A stretch of 64,000 nucleotides of DNA. Origin: Alopecurus myosuroides (taxonomy: Eukaryota; Streptophyta; Magnoliopsida; Poales; Poaceae). Position numbers and translations under genes: made by a program. The notes below the pieces were generated by a model. That model searched no databases. It saw only the letters and a program-made list of their open reading frames with translations, and was not told where the DNA came from. The DNA lies in NCBI GenBank assembly GCA_028641055.1, contig CM054059.1, forward strand, positions 437,870,515 to 437,934,514, read 5' to 3'. Positions 32,836 to 44,166 of this stretch are shown here, piece by piece (positions within the stretch are counted from its first letter, which is position 1; each line of letters opens with the position of its first letter).

Positions 32836-34315
32836 TTATAATGCTTTTCCTAGGAAAGCATACACTCCCTGAAGTTTTTCATCTTTGGAGTAAAGGTCTT
32901 CATTGAGGATGGAGAACGTGGCTTCTGCGTTGTCATCAACAGTCTTATAGATGCGTTCTCCCTTAGCATTTGTGATGTTAACTTGTCTTTGCCAAGACGG
33001 ATTATCCAATCCCCTTTTGGCTGACAGTTCTTCCGGCTTTGCCATTTCGGGTAACCTTGTAGGTTTTATTCCAGATCTATTACGTCGTTCGTATTCCTCG
33101 ATTTTTTCCTGGGCTTTGACGACACCTTGGGTTTGCAAGAGGCTTTCTCGAGATCGGAGGATATGTTGTTGTTGCCGCATTATGGCTTGCCTCCTGGCTT
33201 CCAGCACTTTCGGTGGTTCGTTTACTCCTACCGGGGTTTGTATCAGACCGATCTCATCTTGTTCTGACATCTGGGGAACTGGTATTACCTCGATCTGTTT
33301 CTTTTTCTTTTCCGCCGTTTTGGAACCACTGCCTCCACCAACTTCCAGGTTTTCATTGGCTATATCAGTCAGTTTCTCTGATTTTTTTTCTAGGTTTTGG
33401 CGAATAACCTCTTGGCGGACTTCTTCTTTTTCTTGGAGGAAGTTCTTTTTTCTGAGGTTCATCTTCCGTCAACTCCCTAACATCAGGATATTTTGGGTCA
33501 TCCTCGCCCTCTTCTTCTCCGTTCTCATTATCGCTTGGTGGAGGTGGGTTGGGATATGCTTCTTTTTCTTCCTCATTGTCCGGATTTTTAGTCGGTCTAG
33601 CCATGAGTACTTCGTGAAAGCTAGCCTGCATGGATTTGATCTTTCTTTCGAAAGCATCACCATCATTATCAGAATCTGTGTCGGCAGATGCAGATCCGGT
33701 TTTTGAGTCAAGCTTTGCTTCAACCGCGACAAGGATGTATTCTGCTTCCAAGCTTGTCGCCTGATTGGCCGATGTCAGGTCTTCCAACTTTTTAGTGGGT
33801 TTTTCATTATCTGCCTTTTCCACGGGACTTTTGTCTTCCGTCTTTTTGGCGATCTCTGATTGCACCATGCCAATGAAGTGCGATCTGGGGGTAGCCATCT
33901 CCTGAGAGGCAGTAAACCCAGTCATGCTTTGGCGGTATGCGGACAATAAATCTTGGTCTGCCCCGATGTATGAATAAGGCATATTCGTTCCAAATCCGGC
34001 GTCAAAGCCGTCTTTTACTGGGCATAGGGCAGGTGGGATAAATTTTCTTCCACCACGGAAACCCATTGCATCCGACATTAAACCTATGAAGATATTAGCA
34101 GATCCAATAGGAAGGACACAAGCACTTACCGGGTGATTCCGTACAGGCAGATAAGATCCGTTGTCGACGAAGCGTCCGACGTTTCCGTCAAATTTCAGGC
34201 TTCCGACAGTTATTGTACTGTCGATTCTTCCAAGTATCCACGCTCGAAATGTGACTCTCGACGCCGCTGGCCCCACGGTGGGCGCCAACTGTCGAGTGTT
34301 CTTAGTTAGGTTCAT
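32836..34315 (-). pseudogene. Gag N-terminal region, old Tat element
   Basis: The first frame (34315-33365) starts with an ATG inside the LTR and reads RQLAPTVG through the primer site. It runs 316 residues, including GFRGGRKFIPPALCPVKDG, and ends in a strongly charged part (ENGEEEGEDDPKYPDVRELT). A second frame (33462-32836) overlaps it in another phase and contains RRQAIMRQQQHILRSRESLL, a likely coiled coil matching the one in the young element's gag. A frameshift near 33460 separates the two. Long variable N-terminal gag regions are usual in Tat elements. Confidence 0.7.
34270..34287 (-). promoter_or_regulatory. Primer binding site of old Tat element
   Basis: Minus strand TGGCGCCCACCGTGGGGC, identical to that of the young element, two bases from the LTR end. 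Confidence 0.85.
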
Positions 34316-34842
34316 GGCAAGGGGTGCTATAAGCCTGATGGTAGAGTCGTGGGTGGTAACGCAGGGGGGAAGCCGGAGGCGAGGACACAGTTAACCCAGG
34401 TTTGGTACGTCGCAACTAAGGCGGCGCGTTCCTACTCCTGCAATCTCACTAAATCAGGGCTGAAGTTTGAAGTATACAAAGTACAATATGAGTCTAGGGC
34501 TTCGCTATCTCGGCGAGGTTGTACTCTCGACGATATAACTTCTAGCTTCTGCCTTTACGGCTGATCCCGTCCGGCTTTATATAGATAGACGGATTAGGTC
34601 TTACAGGAAGGAAAACCTTGAAGTATACGAAAAATATTCCTATTCTTGAAAAGTAAGACATCCAGCTTCTTCTCCAAGCCGGATCACGCATTGGGCCGTG
34701 ACCCGGATTCTTCTAGAATCCGCCTCCTTGTACGTCAGTTTACTGGGCTGCCCAATGAACTTCGTTCAATTACCTGCGGGCCATCCTGATAATCCGGCCT
34801 TTGGCAAATGCCGGATATACCCCATTTGGCATATATCCTACA
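34290..34842 (-). repeat. 5' LTR of old Tat element
   Basis: About 553 bp; minus strand begins TGTAGGATATATGCC and ends ACACTCGACA. TATATAAAG on the minus strand (34583-34575) is the likely promoter box. The outer boundary could be 34845. No partner LTR is in the window. Confidence 0.7.
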
Positions 34843-35350
34843 CCATGTGCATTGTCTTTTTCCGAGTGCTTTTAATAGGACATACAAAGGTGTTATAAGC
34901 CAAATGTCTGGTAAAAGCACTCTGGAAACCACAAAGCACTCGGCAAACTCCGAAAAATACTCTCGGCAATGTCTTGCACTCGGCAAAGAGGACATAAAAC
35001 TCTAGACAAAGTCTTGCACTCAGAAAACATCATGGAGAGGCGCAACCTTCTTTGCCGATAATAGACACTCGACAAACTATTTACATTTTTTCCTACACTT
35101 TTGATGCCTACTTTTAAATGTTTACCGAGTGCAGCTACAAAACAACCGGGGAAAAAACACATATTTTTATTTCTCGCGAGTTTTTCTGGCCGGTGGAATT
35201 CCCCGTCTATTTTAAATGTTCATCGAGTGCCTATATAGAACACTCGAAAAACCATATATTTATGTTTGTCGACGGTAAATTTTCCTGCCCATTTTAAATG
35301 TTTTCCGAGAGGCCTATAAATGATTGTCGGCAAACCCCGTTATATTTTAT
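34843..35350. repeat. CACTA-like subterminal repeat remnant
   Basis: Many short, degenerate copies of CACTCGGCAAA and its complement (about 34937, 34950-34990, 35067, 35127, 35227, 35256, 35325). Arrays of this motif are typical of the subterminal regions of some grass CACTA transposons. No terminal CACTA and no transposase are seen, so this is a decayed piece. The old Tat element lies directly against it. Confidence 0.45.
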
Positions 35351-36702
35351 GTGCTTTTTATATATTCCTCCTTTATATCAAAGTTAATTCACTATGTGTT
35401 GGTTAGTTAAGATCGTAAAGTTATAACAAAATTCATATATGTGAACATATGTATATGGTAAGCATTCATGAACAGTGTGATGAAAAAAAATCGTATGTTT
35501 GTTTACTTTAGGATCTTATTTTCTTATTTCTCTAATCGTATATATTTTCAGTAACACTTTAATAAGATCCATAAAATCTGTAAATCGGAAGGATACCCAA
35601 ATACGCAATAATAAGATTATAGAAAAAATCAGCAAGAAAATCAAAATTTCTAATTCATTTCCTTCGCTTGGTATAATCTAAGAGAAAATCATTATAATCA
35701 CTTGTGTGCATCCTCTAACCAAATTTAGGTGGACCATTAGGGTTTAGCCGACACTTCACTCACGAGTGTGCCAATAGGATCCTCCACTCTTAGTAGTAGT
35801 TATCAGTGGAGGTAATCCAATGGGGTTCAGGTGACACCTTCACTCACGTGCGCTATTTAGTATCGTCCCACCCGTAGAAGTTGTCGATGTAGGTGGCCCA
35901 TTAGGGTTCAACCGACAATTCACTCACTGAGTGTTCCTTAGCGCTTATCGGTGGAAGTTATTTCTATAGATGCATGCCGGATCAACTTCTATGAAGCCAA
36001 GGATTGCCTTTGTTAGTGGTTATTAGGAAAGGGTAGTTGCTAGTATTTGAAGTGGACGTTATCACCAATAAACGTTTGTTGTTAGGATATTTAGCGGTAA
36101 TTGTCGTTTTAGAGCCTTATCTTTCCTCAAGATCTAATAGCTACATTGGTGCTATGGGGCACATGTAATTTGGATAACTTAAGAATTGTAACCTGAATAT
36201 CAAAGAAACCACACCAATGAGATGGTGACAATTGTAACTTAAAAGTTGTATAACTATGATGATAATTGTAACCTAGACACCTTAGCAACTGCATTGATGT
36301 CATGGTGTTATTGACATCCAGATAACTATATTAGGATAACTAACATAAATATGGTTATAACTGAATATACGGAGAGACGGGAGAAGGAAGTGTCAAAAAT
36401 ACCGTGATGCGATAAATACCCTGACAAAGGGGATGTTGCCCACGAGGAATTGCTCACCATCAGTTCGTCACCTTCGACGCCTGCCTACCCGGCCACATCA
36501 CAGAGACATGCACAACACACACAAATTGTGTTACCTTATTATCATAGTCTCTTGGCGTCTACGCCAACCGCGTTGTAACAGACCTCTTGGTCTCTTCTTG
36601 TATACGAAAATGATGCACCTCTGCCGTATCCTTGGAAAGAAATTATCAACAACAGAGAAAATTTATTTTCCACGAAAACTTCCCGCCTGAAAAGATTTTC
36701 TA
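35351..36702. other. Gene-free, AT-rich interval
   Basis: No coding region recognised. Contains three related stretches with CCATTAGGGTT/CCAATGGGGTT, CCGACA(A/C)TTCACTCAC and GTGGAGG (about 35729-35800, 35812-35880, 35890-35960), a degenerate tandem repeat of about 80 bp. Confidence 0.5.
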
Positions 36703-36810
36703 CTCCCTCCGTCTCCGATTAATCGATATATGGATTTATCAAAATATAGATGTATCTAGATGTATTTTAGTGTGTTGATACATTCATATTTATCAAATCC
36801 ACAACGGTTA

Positions 36811-36833
36811 GATCATCTCCAGTGGATCCTCTA
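36811..36833 (+). repeat. Harbinger left terminal inverted repeat
   Basis: Preceded by TTA at 36808-36810; pairs with 55864-55886. Confidence 0.9.
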
Positions 36834-36970
36834 AATTTGGTCCTCTATATCTCCATATAGAGGATCATCTAAAAAGATTCCTTTTTAGAGGTTCCTAGTT
36901 TTCCAGTGGAACGTCTATATTCAGAACGTCTATATTCTCTCTCATATTTTTTAATAATATCTTATAACTA

Positions 36971-37150
36971 CCGTTGAACAGTTTTTTTTCAACGGCTCTA
37001 ATTTTACAGCGAATTTTTCAACGGCTTTATTTTCACCGTGAATTTTTCAACGGCTCTATTTCTAACGGCTATATTCCCAACGGCTATATTTCAAACGGCT
37101 ATATTCCCAACGGCTCTATTTGCAACGGCTATATTCCAGGTCTATATATA
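36971..37150 (+). promoter_or_regulatory. Transposase promoter: AACGGC box array and TATA box
   Basis: Eight AACGGC boxes start at 36991, 37020, 37049, 37064, 37079, 37094, 37109 and 37124: spacing 29, 29, then 15 bp five times. One inverted copy lies at about 36971. The boxes at 37064 (TCTAACGGCTA) and 37079 (CCCAACGGCTA) match the plant mitosis-specific activator consensus YCYAACGGYYA, the binding site of three-repeat MYB (MYB3R) factors; the others differ at one or more positions. A TATATATA box follows at 37143-37150, about 90 bases before the transposase ATG. Cell-cycle control is an inference. Confidence 0.6.
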
Positions 37151-37239
37151 ACAGCACCTCCCACCTCTCTCACGTCATTCTTGGCTGTGTCTTCTGTGAT
37201 CTCTTCTAAATTTTCCTATCACCACTCTCTCAACATACA

Positions 37240-38592
37240 ATGAGCACATCTTGGGATATGATCAGGAATTCATCGTCGTCTTCCTCTGGCGACGATGAGC
37301 TCATTCAGGTTGCATTCGCCGAGCGCGACGATGAAGATCAGAGAAATGCTCGACGCCATGGCGGTTCCAAGCCTGGACGTCAAACAATCAACAGAGGACG
37401 AGATGCCGGATTTGTTCTTCTCTGGGATGACTACTTCAGAGAAATTCCTCGCTACCCCGAGAGCTATTTCCGGCGAAGGTTCGTCATTATCAAACTACTT
37501 TGTGTTTGCCTCTTTTTCAGCTCCCTGTCTCATTTACTTTTTATGAACAGATTTAGGATGTCTCGTGTTTTGTTTAACCGCATAGTTGCTGGTGTACTTG
37601 AGCATGACTATGATGGTTATTTTACTCAAAAAAGAAGTGCTTCTGGAGCTCTTGGGTTGCATCCACTACAGAAGATGACCGCGGCAATGCGGATGCTAAG
37701 TTATGGAATAGCTGCCGATTTTGCGGATGAGTACATCCGGTCTGCAGAATCTACTAATTTAGAGTCTTGCAAGAAATTTGTGATCAAAATTTGTGAAGTC
37801 TTTGGGGACCAGTACCTGAGATCACCAAATGAACAAGATACTGCAAGATTGCTTGCAATAGGAGAGCAAAGAGGATTCCCTGGTATGTTAGGGAGTATAG
37901 ATTGCATGCATTGGGCTTGGAAAAATTGCCCCAAAAAATGGCATGGGATGTTTAAAGGCCATGCGAAAGAGCCCACCATGGTCTTGGAAGCAGTTGCTTC
38001 ACATGATCTTTGGATTTGGCATGCTTTCTTTGGTGTACCGGGGTGCAATAATGATATAAATGTTCTTCAACGTTCTCCTGTGTTTGCCAAGTTAGCCGAA
38101 GGTAAAGCTCCAGAGGTGAATTATAGTATCAATGGTCATCAATACAAAATGGGGTATTACCTTGCAGATGGCATATATCCAAAGTGGGCAACATTTGTGA
38201 AGACCATACCTGCTCCACAAGGCAACAAGAAGAAGAAATTTGCCCAAATGCAAGAGTCAGCTAGAAAGGATGTGGAACGAGCCTTCGGAGTTTTGCAGGC
38301 TCGTTTTGCCATTGTTCGAGGACCTGCCAAAGGATGGAAGCGTAAAGAAATAAGTGATGTCATGACAGCTTGTGTCATTATGCATAATATGATAGTTGAA
38401 GAAGAGCGAGACAATGGAGGGCAGAACTACATTTATGATGGAATGGGAGAAAGAGTCACCGTATCTCGTAGTTATGCAGAAGAGCTCAGTGATTTTCTTC
38501 AGATGCATCACCGGATTAAAAATAAAGCGGATCATTCTCAGCTTCAAGATGATCTAGTTGAGCACATCTGGCAAAAGTTTGGAAACGAGTGA
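37240..38592 (+). CDS. PIF/Harbinger transposase
   Basis: ATG at 37240, stop at 38590-38592; 450 residues as read. A 72-bp in-frame intron is likely (37479-37550, GT...AG): removing it gives the conserved [17 protein letters not shown] and a 426-residue protein. The DDE nuclease domain (plant transposon protein / DDE_Tnp_4 type) has catalytic Asp at unspliced residue 221 (GSIDCMHW), Asp 310 ([11 protein letters not shown]) and Glu 346 ([15 protein letters not shown]), spacing Asp-35-Glu. A typical C-terminal [10 protein letters not shown] follows. It would cut the transposon out and reinsert it at TTA sites, together with the Myb-like partner. No disabling mutation is seen. Before the DDE domain lies a helix-turn-helix-like stretch (residues 105-160) that may bind DNA. 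Confidence 0.92.
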   Translation: MSTSWDMIRNSSSSSSGDDELIQVAFAERDDEDQRNARRHGGSKPGRQTINRGRDAGFVLLWDDYFREIPRYPESYFRRRFVIIKLLCVCLFFSSLSHLLFMNRFRMSRVLFNRIVAGVLEHDYDGYFTQKRSASGALGLHPLQKMTAAMRMLSYGIAADFADEYIRSAESTNLESCKKFVIKICEVFGDQYLRSPNEQDTARLLAIGEQRGFPGMLGSIDCMHWAWKNCPKKWHGMFKGHAKEPTMVLEAVASHDLWIWHAFFGVPGCNNDINVLQRSPVFAKLAEGKAPEVNYSINGHQYKMGYYLADGIYPKWATFVKTIPAPQGNKKKKFAQMQESARKDVERAFGVLQARFAIVRGPAKGWKRKEISDVMTACVIMHNMIVEEERDNGGQNYIYDGMGERVTVSRSYAEELSDFLQMHHRIKNKADHSQLQDDLVEHIWQKFGNE

Positions 38593-38620
38593 TGCAACCT
38601 ATTTCTATTCATCTAGCTTT

Positions 38621-38944
38621 ACATTTATGCAATGAGTGATGTAATCCATTTCCTTTCATCTAGTTTTACATTTATGCAGTGAGTGATGTAATCCATTTCC
38701 TTATGCACGAAGTGATGTAATGTTTGTGTTATCAATAAAATGCATTTCCTTTCATAGTTCATACAACCAATAGCTTACAGATCACATAGTTCATACAACA
38801 AATAGCTAACACATCACATAGTTCATACAACAAATAGCTCACTGATCACATAGTTCATACAACAAATAGCTAACACATCACATAGTTCATACAACAAATA
38901 GCTCACGCATCACATAGTTCAAACAACAAATAACTCACGCATCA
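38621..38944. repeat. Tandem repeats between the convergent Harbinger genes
   Basis: Two to three imperfect copies of a unit with ATTTATGCARTGAGTGATGT (about 38621-38720), then six copies of a 32-bp unit beginning CATAGTTCATACAACAAATA (38753-38944). The array reaches the stop codon region of the Myb-like gene. Confidence 0.85.
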
Positions 38945-39301
38945 CAGAGCGCGGTGGCGAGCAATGATCTCATTCTGCTTGTCTTCGTAGAATTGTTTCA
39001 GTGCACCATTCATACCACTAGTGTCCATGCGCATGATCCTCTCGTCTAATTCAAACTGTTTATGTGCAAGCTCCCTCTCCTTCAGTACAAGCTCCTCCCT
39101 TTGCAATACAAATGCCTCAGCATAGCGAGCAGCTTTTGCGGCCTCTTTGACCGCATCCTTCTCTTGCTTTTGTGCCCACACAGTTTCTAATGATAACTTG
39201 CAAGCACTATCATCAGACATAGGGGTTTTACCTCTCCGCAGACGTTCTTTCTTCTCGTGCTTGCTCCCAGAAGGTCTTTCCTCTCGTTCAATAATAGTAG
39301 G

Positions 39302-39306
39302 GGATA
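39302..39306. repeat. Target site duplication GGATA, left
   Basis: GGATA precedes the Tekay 5' LTR; the matching copy is 54085-54089. Confidence 0.92.
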
Positions 39307-40143
39307 TGTAAAATCCCAAGTATGAAAATACCCCTAGAATGTTTGATTTCCTGTTTAATTACAGTATTGCATCATGTCATCGTATTTATTTTATTGTTTG
39401 CATTTGTTTACTATTTGTTTTGCATCTGTTGTTATTCTGTTTTCATAATGGAAATTCAAACAATTTCAAATGATGTGTTTCATACTTGTCATGTTACAAT
39501 ATTTTCAAATCAAAAGTTCAAACCAAATCTCATTTTGTTTCCATTCGTTTCATAGTGGTCAACTATTAAAAATGAGGGTTTAATCAAACCATTAATTCCT
39601 AATGGTAATTCAAATTCAAATCAGAAACATTCAAACAACACCAAATTCCAAGTCATGAAAACTACCAAACCATTCTAATATTTTAATCCAATTAGTAATA
39701 GGGTTCACCCTATTAAATTTGTTGTTTTCAAGTATTAATCAAATAATTACCAAATTCTTCAAATTCAAACCAACTTGCAAACAGCAAACATAAATTTGAA
39801 TTTTTCAAAAACCAAGGTTGGCATTGGTAGATGTTGACCTAACACGCTCACATGAATTTTTCCAAATTTTATCAACTCAAAAAACTATCATTTTTCTTCC
39901 AATTTCATTTGCTACAAAAAAAAACTGCAGAACAAAAAAAAAGAAAAGGAGAAAAGCGCGCGCGCGCGGCAGCTAGCAACACGGCCCAGCCCACCTCTTC
40001 CTTTTCCTCGCGCGCAGCCAGCCCACACGGCCCGAAAACGGTTCGCAGCCGCCCCCCGTCGTCTGTTTCCCGTACGGCAGCAATCTCGCGCATGCCACGG
40101 CGGCACGGCAAAGCAGCGACGGCCACCAGAGCCCCGTGGCCCC

Positions 40144-40150
40144 TATAAAG
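40144..40150 (+). promoter_or_regulatory. Tekay LTR TATA box
   Basis: TATAAAG in a GC-rich context; same box at 50449-50455 in the 3' LTR. Confidence 0.6.
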
Positions 40151-40700
40151 ACCCCCCTAGACCCCGCAGCCCTAGACCTAAACCCTAGGCTCCTGTTCCC
40201 CTCGAGATCGCCGCCGCCAATTCCTCTCCTCGTCGCAATTCCACTCGCTGTCCCCTCACCGGAGGTCATCCGCTCTGAATCTCCGACCACCGCAGTCGCC
40301 ATGGCACTCCTCCACCCCACCTAGCCACGGGAACCAACCCCCCACCTTCCCCTCTCTCTGTTGGACACCCTAGCTACCCCGGAGACACTCGGAATCACCG
40401 CCGCCATCATCGACGTCGCCGCCGGCCGCTCCCCCTCGAGCCACTGCTTCCACGACAACGACGGTGAGCAGCAGCTGAGCGTCCACCGTGTCCTCCCCTC
40501 TGTACCCTCTGCATCACGCATCCGTGCACACGTTGCATCCACCCACGAGCACCACCACGGCGCAGCACGGCCCCGTTGATCACCGCCGGCGAGCGTCTAT
40601 CTCTGTCAGAGTTTCAGTCGCGTTTCGTCAGTTTAAAGTTCAGATCCACGACCAACACCTTAACCTCACTGCATCGCGGTATCTGTCAACGAACTGAATT

Positions 40701-40765
40701 TACCGCAGTGGCAGTGCGCTGTTCACTCAAGCGCTTGGTCGTGGGTTCGAGTCCCCGCAGCGCCA
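40701..40765 (+). other. tRNA-like Pol III promoter signature in 5' LTR
   Basis: TACCGCAGTGG (40701-40711) resembles box A and GGTTCGAGTCC (40744-40754) matches the box B consensus exactly, at tRNA-like spacing, ending in GCGCCA at 40765. The 5' acceptor strand does not pair with the 3' end, so this is a tRNA-derived relic or an internal Pol III promoter, not a functional tRNA gene. An identical copy is in the 3' LTR (51006-51070). Confidence 0.45.
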
Positions 40766-40999
40766 ATTCTTTTGGGGATTTTTCCCCTAAGCCGTGGCCC
40801 ACCCGTCTGTGGGCGTGGTGGCCAGCTGTGCTGCCACGCAGCACCACGTAGGCCCGTGGCCCACTGGCAGTGGCTGTGGTTAGATACCTACGCGGTAACA
40901 AAAGTTTTTTCCAGCACGTTTCTTTTAATCCAAGTCCTTAAAAATTGCAGAATGGTCCCTAGTTTTAAAAAGCTTATAACTTTTGTTTTATAACTCCAA

Positions 41000-41660
41000 T
41001 TAATGAAAATAAAATATGTGTGCTGATCTAAATTAAATTATCTATCTTTTGGTACCATTTGTTTTCTGTTTTGAATCTTCCAAATGCAATTCAAATTTGA
41101 ATTCAAATAATTCAATTGCAATTTGCTAAAATTCATAACTAATTCATTCTTAATCCAAATAATGCAAATAAAATATGTTTTCCATGCCATTTGAAATAAC
41201 ATTTTCAAATATAAATTTTGTTTCATGTTTTGAATAATTTAAATTGCCTAAATAATTTAATCCTTGTTTAATTCATTTAAATTCTGCTAAAATCATAACT
41301 TGCTCAAAATAAATTATTTTTGAACATGCAAAATATGTTTTCAAACTAGAAAATTATAAACTTTTCAAATATGAATTTGAATTTATGTTTTGAAAAAATA
41401 AAATTCAAATAAAATTCACACTTGTTTTAAATTCATTTAAAATTTGTTTAATATTGTTGAAGTCATAATAAATTCATCCTAACTCCTATTTCAATATTTG
41501 AAACATGTAATCCAACTAAAATTTTGTATTCTTTTCAAATATGAATTTTGTTATTTGTTTTGAACATTTTAAATTGATGAAAACAACAAATGCTTGTGTG
41601 ACATGTTTAAGTAACCCAAAATTTCCAAATTTAATAAATAATTTCCAAACTTGTTAAGTT
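41000..41660. repeat. AT-rich TTTGAAT/ATTCAAA-rich block in 5' LTR
   Basis: Dense, irregular copies of CAAATTTGAATTCAAAT-like words on both strands; the same block is at about 51305-51960 in the 3' LTR. Probably leader intron sequence given the splice-like signals around it. Confidence 0.5.
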
Positions 41661-41952
41661 CCTTTTCCACTTGCATCTATTGTTGTTATTTTGTTGTTAT
41701 CATCATGCATGCATCATGCTAAGCAAACTTTCACATGGTAATTAATTATAGATCATTTGTTTCCACTTAATTCATGGACCTTTTCCATATGCAATCCAAT
41801 TGCATATGGGTCCATTTAAATTGTGCTACCATGTTAACTAGTTTATTTTGATGCAACTATTAACTTGACATGCATCATCCCATGATTGTGCACTATGCCA
41901 TGATATTGATTGTTTATATTTCTATCTTGTTTGTTTGCTTCTTCTCGAATAG

Positions 41953-43318
41953 ACGACGACGTTGAGACCGACGATCTTTACGACACCCCTTCTGAGGATC
42001 TAGCTCAGTACCGGGCTGCTGAGTTTGCAGGCAAGTTATCACTCACATGAACCATTGTGTTCCTTTCAACATTGGTTACCGATACTTTCTGTTGTCTATT
42101 CCTGCTAAGCCATAGTAGTAGTTGTTTCTGTTACGAACCTATCACATGAATCCCTTAACCCTGATAATGCCTCACCTCCACCCCTACAACCCCTTTGTTT
42201 GAGCCAGTGTCTTACTAGCATGCTTAGGTTGTTTTGCTCGAGTCTGTTACCCGTTACTTCCTGTTACTATTTCATATGTTCTGGGGGCTCGATGTTTAAT
42301 CAATCAATCATGCTAATGTTATTGTGAAATAATAATTTGATGATAAGGCACCGGCAGGAGGCCCTGTGTGGTTTTGAGGCCTGCTAGTGTCGACCCTAAT
42401 AGGAAAAGGGTCTTGTCTACTGATCCATGATGAGCGCACTACCCGCATGTGGGAAGCGAGTATGGGCGCCCCCCTCAATTTGATTCGATTCGCATCTCGT
42501 CCGAATCGCCTCATTTAGTTCGTGTTTTCCATTTGCCGCATGCATGTTTTTGCGAGCCCAGCGCAGGGTGGAACTTTCGTAGTCGGCATATAGGGGGACA
42601 CGTTCTTAGAGTGCTATGAGGGTCCATTTTCTTCTGGGCTCGATTAGCCGTGCGCCCAAGGTGCTTTGGGCTTGATGCGAAGAAGAGTTGAGTTGTGTTG
42701 AGTGCCCCGCTTGGTGGGAGGCATCCCATATGGCGGGTTATTCATACGTGTACGGCCAAATTGGTGCAACCCTGCATGGATAATCTTCTCGAGAAGCCGT
42801 GTTTTCCGCGGTTATGGTTAACTTGGTGAAAGTACTGTCTAACAAGTACTCAGGACAACTTAAACCTAATGACTCACAATCTCACACCCAATGATTAACA
42901 ACTTGACTAGTAATAGGATTATTGACACAATAACTTGATTCATCGTTAATCCAACTGTGTGAGTTATCCTCGGATTGCTTCTTTGGATAAGGGGCGAGAT
43001 CCAGGATGGGTTTGTTTGAAGTTATCTTTCAGTTGGTTACGATACTCGATCTTTTCTTCATTCTGTTAGCCGGAAGTGGTAGAATCTCTGTAGTTGGTTA
43101 GCGCAGCCAGTTGCAGCATCTTTCATATCCCCTTTCTTCCGTTGAACCCAAGGCATATGTGCTTGGTGTTGACGGGCTACACTTTGGTGAACTGTGAGTC
43201 TTGCTTGCCAGTACGTCTATGTACTGACCCCTTTGGGGCTGTGGTTTCCGCAGACTACGCTTACGAGGATCCAGGTGACGGCTACTACGTGGAGTTTGAC
43301 GAGGCTGCTGACGAGTAG
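41953..43318 (+). pseudogene. Exon-like chain inside the 5' LTR (interrupted copy)
   Basis: An exon-like block 41953-42030 (after a TAG acceptor, before a GC donor GCAAGT) encodes DDDVETDDLYDTPSEDLAQY. Joined to a block from 43254 (after TTTCCGCAG) the frame continues with DYAYEDPGDGYYVEFDEAAD. In this LTR a TAG at 43316-43318 ends it; in the 3' LTR the frame stays open. An upstream block ending at 40463 (HDND, then GTGAGC donor) is in frame too but has no ATG. Function unknown. Confidence 0.45.
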
Positions 43319-43792
43319 GTAGCGGACCCGGGCAGGATCCAAGACTACGTGGATGGGCTCCGTCTTTATTTCAGTTCCCGGCTTCTTAAGCCTATTTGGA
43401 TTTGTCTGTACTCAGACCCTTTGAATGCTTCCGCTGAGATGTAATGATGTTATGTTGGGACATGTGTCCTCCGGATGATTGTATTTGCTATCTCTGCTCT
43501 AGTGAGAGCTATTTGCAACTTATTTCAATCTTTTGTGTCTTAGAGATATGTTGTGCTATCATCTTGTTCAAAACCGTTGACGTACCATGTGTGTATGGTA
43601 TGAAGTACGTCAATGGTAGTGTCCTGATTTCTACGGGATAGTTTACATCGATGGTGAATAGTAAAGATTGGTTGTCACACATAAGTGTTGGCCTACTCGT
43701 AAGAGGTGCGGGTGCCGGTAAGCCCCGTAATCCAATCAAAATACTGTTCAGTTCGTACGGTGAGTATCCTCTAGAAGTCCGGGTGCGACAAA

Positions 43793-43804
43793 TGGTATCA
43801 GAGC
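43793..43804 (+). promoter_or_regulatory. Primer binding site (initiator tRNA-Met) of Tekay element
   Basis: TGGTATCAGAGC two bases after the 5' LTR end. Confidence 0.9.
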
Positions 43805-44166
43805 CTGTCTGCCTGTAGGATCCCTTTTACTGGTCGCAGTTGAGTCTAGAAACTATTTTGTAGCTATATAGGAAAAATGAAACGTGAGAGTAGGAATTCT
43901 GCCATTTTTCTTCTTTCCCCACCCAGCCACCCTTTTCTGGTAAGGAAGTGCAACGTTGTTTTCTCTTCTCACCTAAACTTTCAAGTTAGGATTTCACGTG
44001 TTTTGGGTTCTCCGTAGTACCTCAGGAGTTTTTGGTCTCGTGTTTCCCCGATGTTGCTTCAATATCCTGTTCTTTTCAACATCCTTTTCGTCCGTTGAAC
44101 CTTGTTGTTGCTTTCCACTTCAGTTCTCTACCGGCGTCTAATCAAAACTTCCCCGATCATCTGCAG

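Larger units (their letters stand above)
9670..34842 (-). mobile_element. Old Tat-lineage gypsy element, split and decayed
   Basis: Minus-strand element: 5' LTR 34842-34290, primer site, gag, protease, RT, RNase H, then (after a 15.3-kb insertion at 13276-28581) integrase, and finally a plus-strand antisense gene remnant at 9670-11423. The 3' LTR is missing, cut by LTR fragment B. The GGTAT duplication at 13271-13275 and 28582-28586 shows that the two halves were once continuous. Frames are broken by many stops and shifts, and RT has lost its catalytic motif, so it cannot move on its own. Confidence 0.85.
39307..43790 (+). repeat. 5' LTR of Tekay element
   Basis: Contains a TATAAAG box (40144-40150) about 840 bp in, then a GC-rich leader, a tRNA-like Pol III signature, about 900 bp of AT-rich sequence full of TTTGAAT/ATTCAAA, and exon-like blocks with open frames (described separately). 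Most of the LTR therefore lies downstream of the transcription start. Confidence 0.93.

Noticed and set aside
38753..38944. A CRISPR-like array
   Set aside because: The 32-bp units are contiguous with no spacers, and the genome is a plant.
40701..40765. A functional tRNA gene
   Set aside because: Box B and box A are good, but the acceptor strands do not pair and the anticodon arm is irregular; kept only as a tRNA-like signature.
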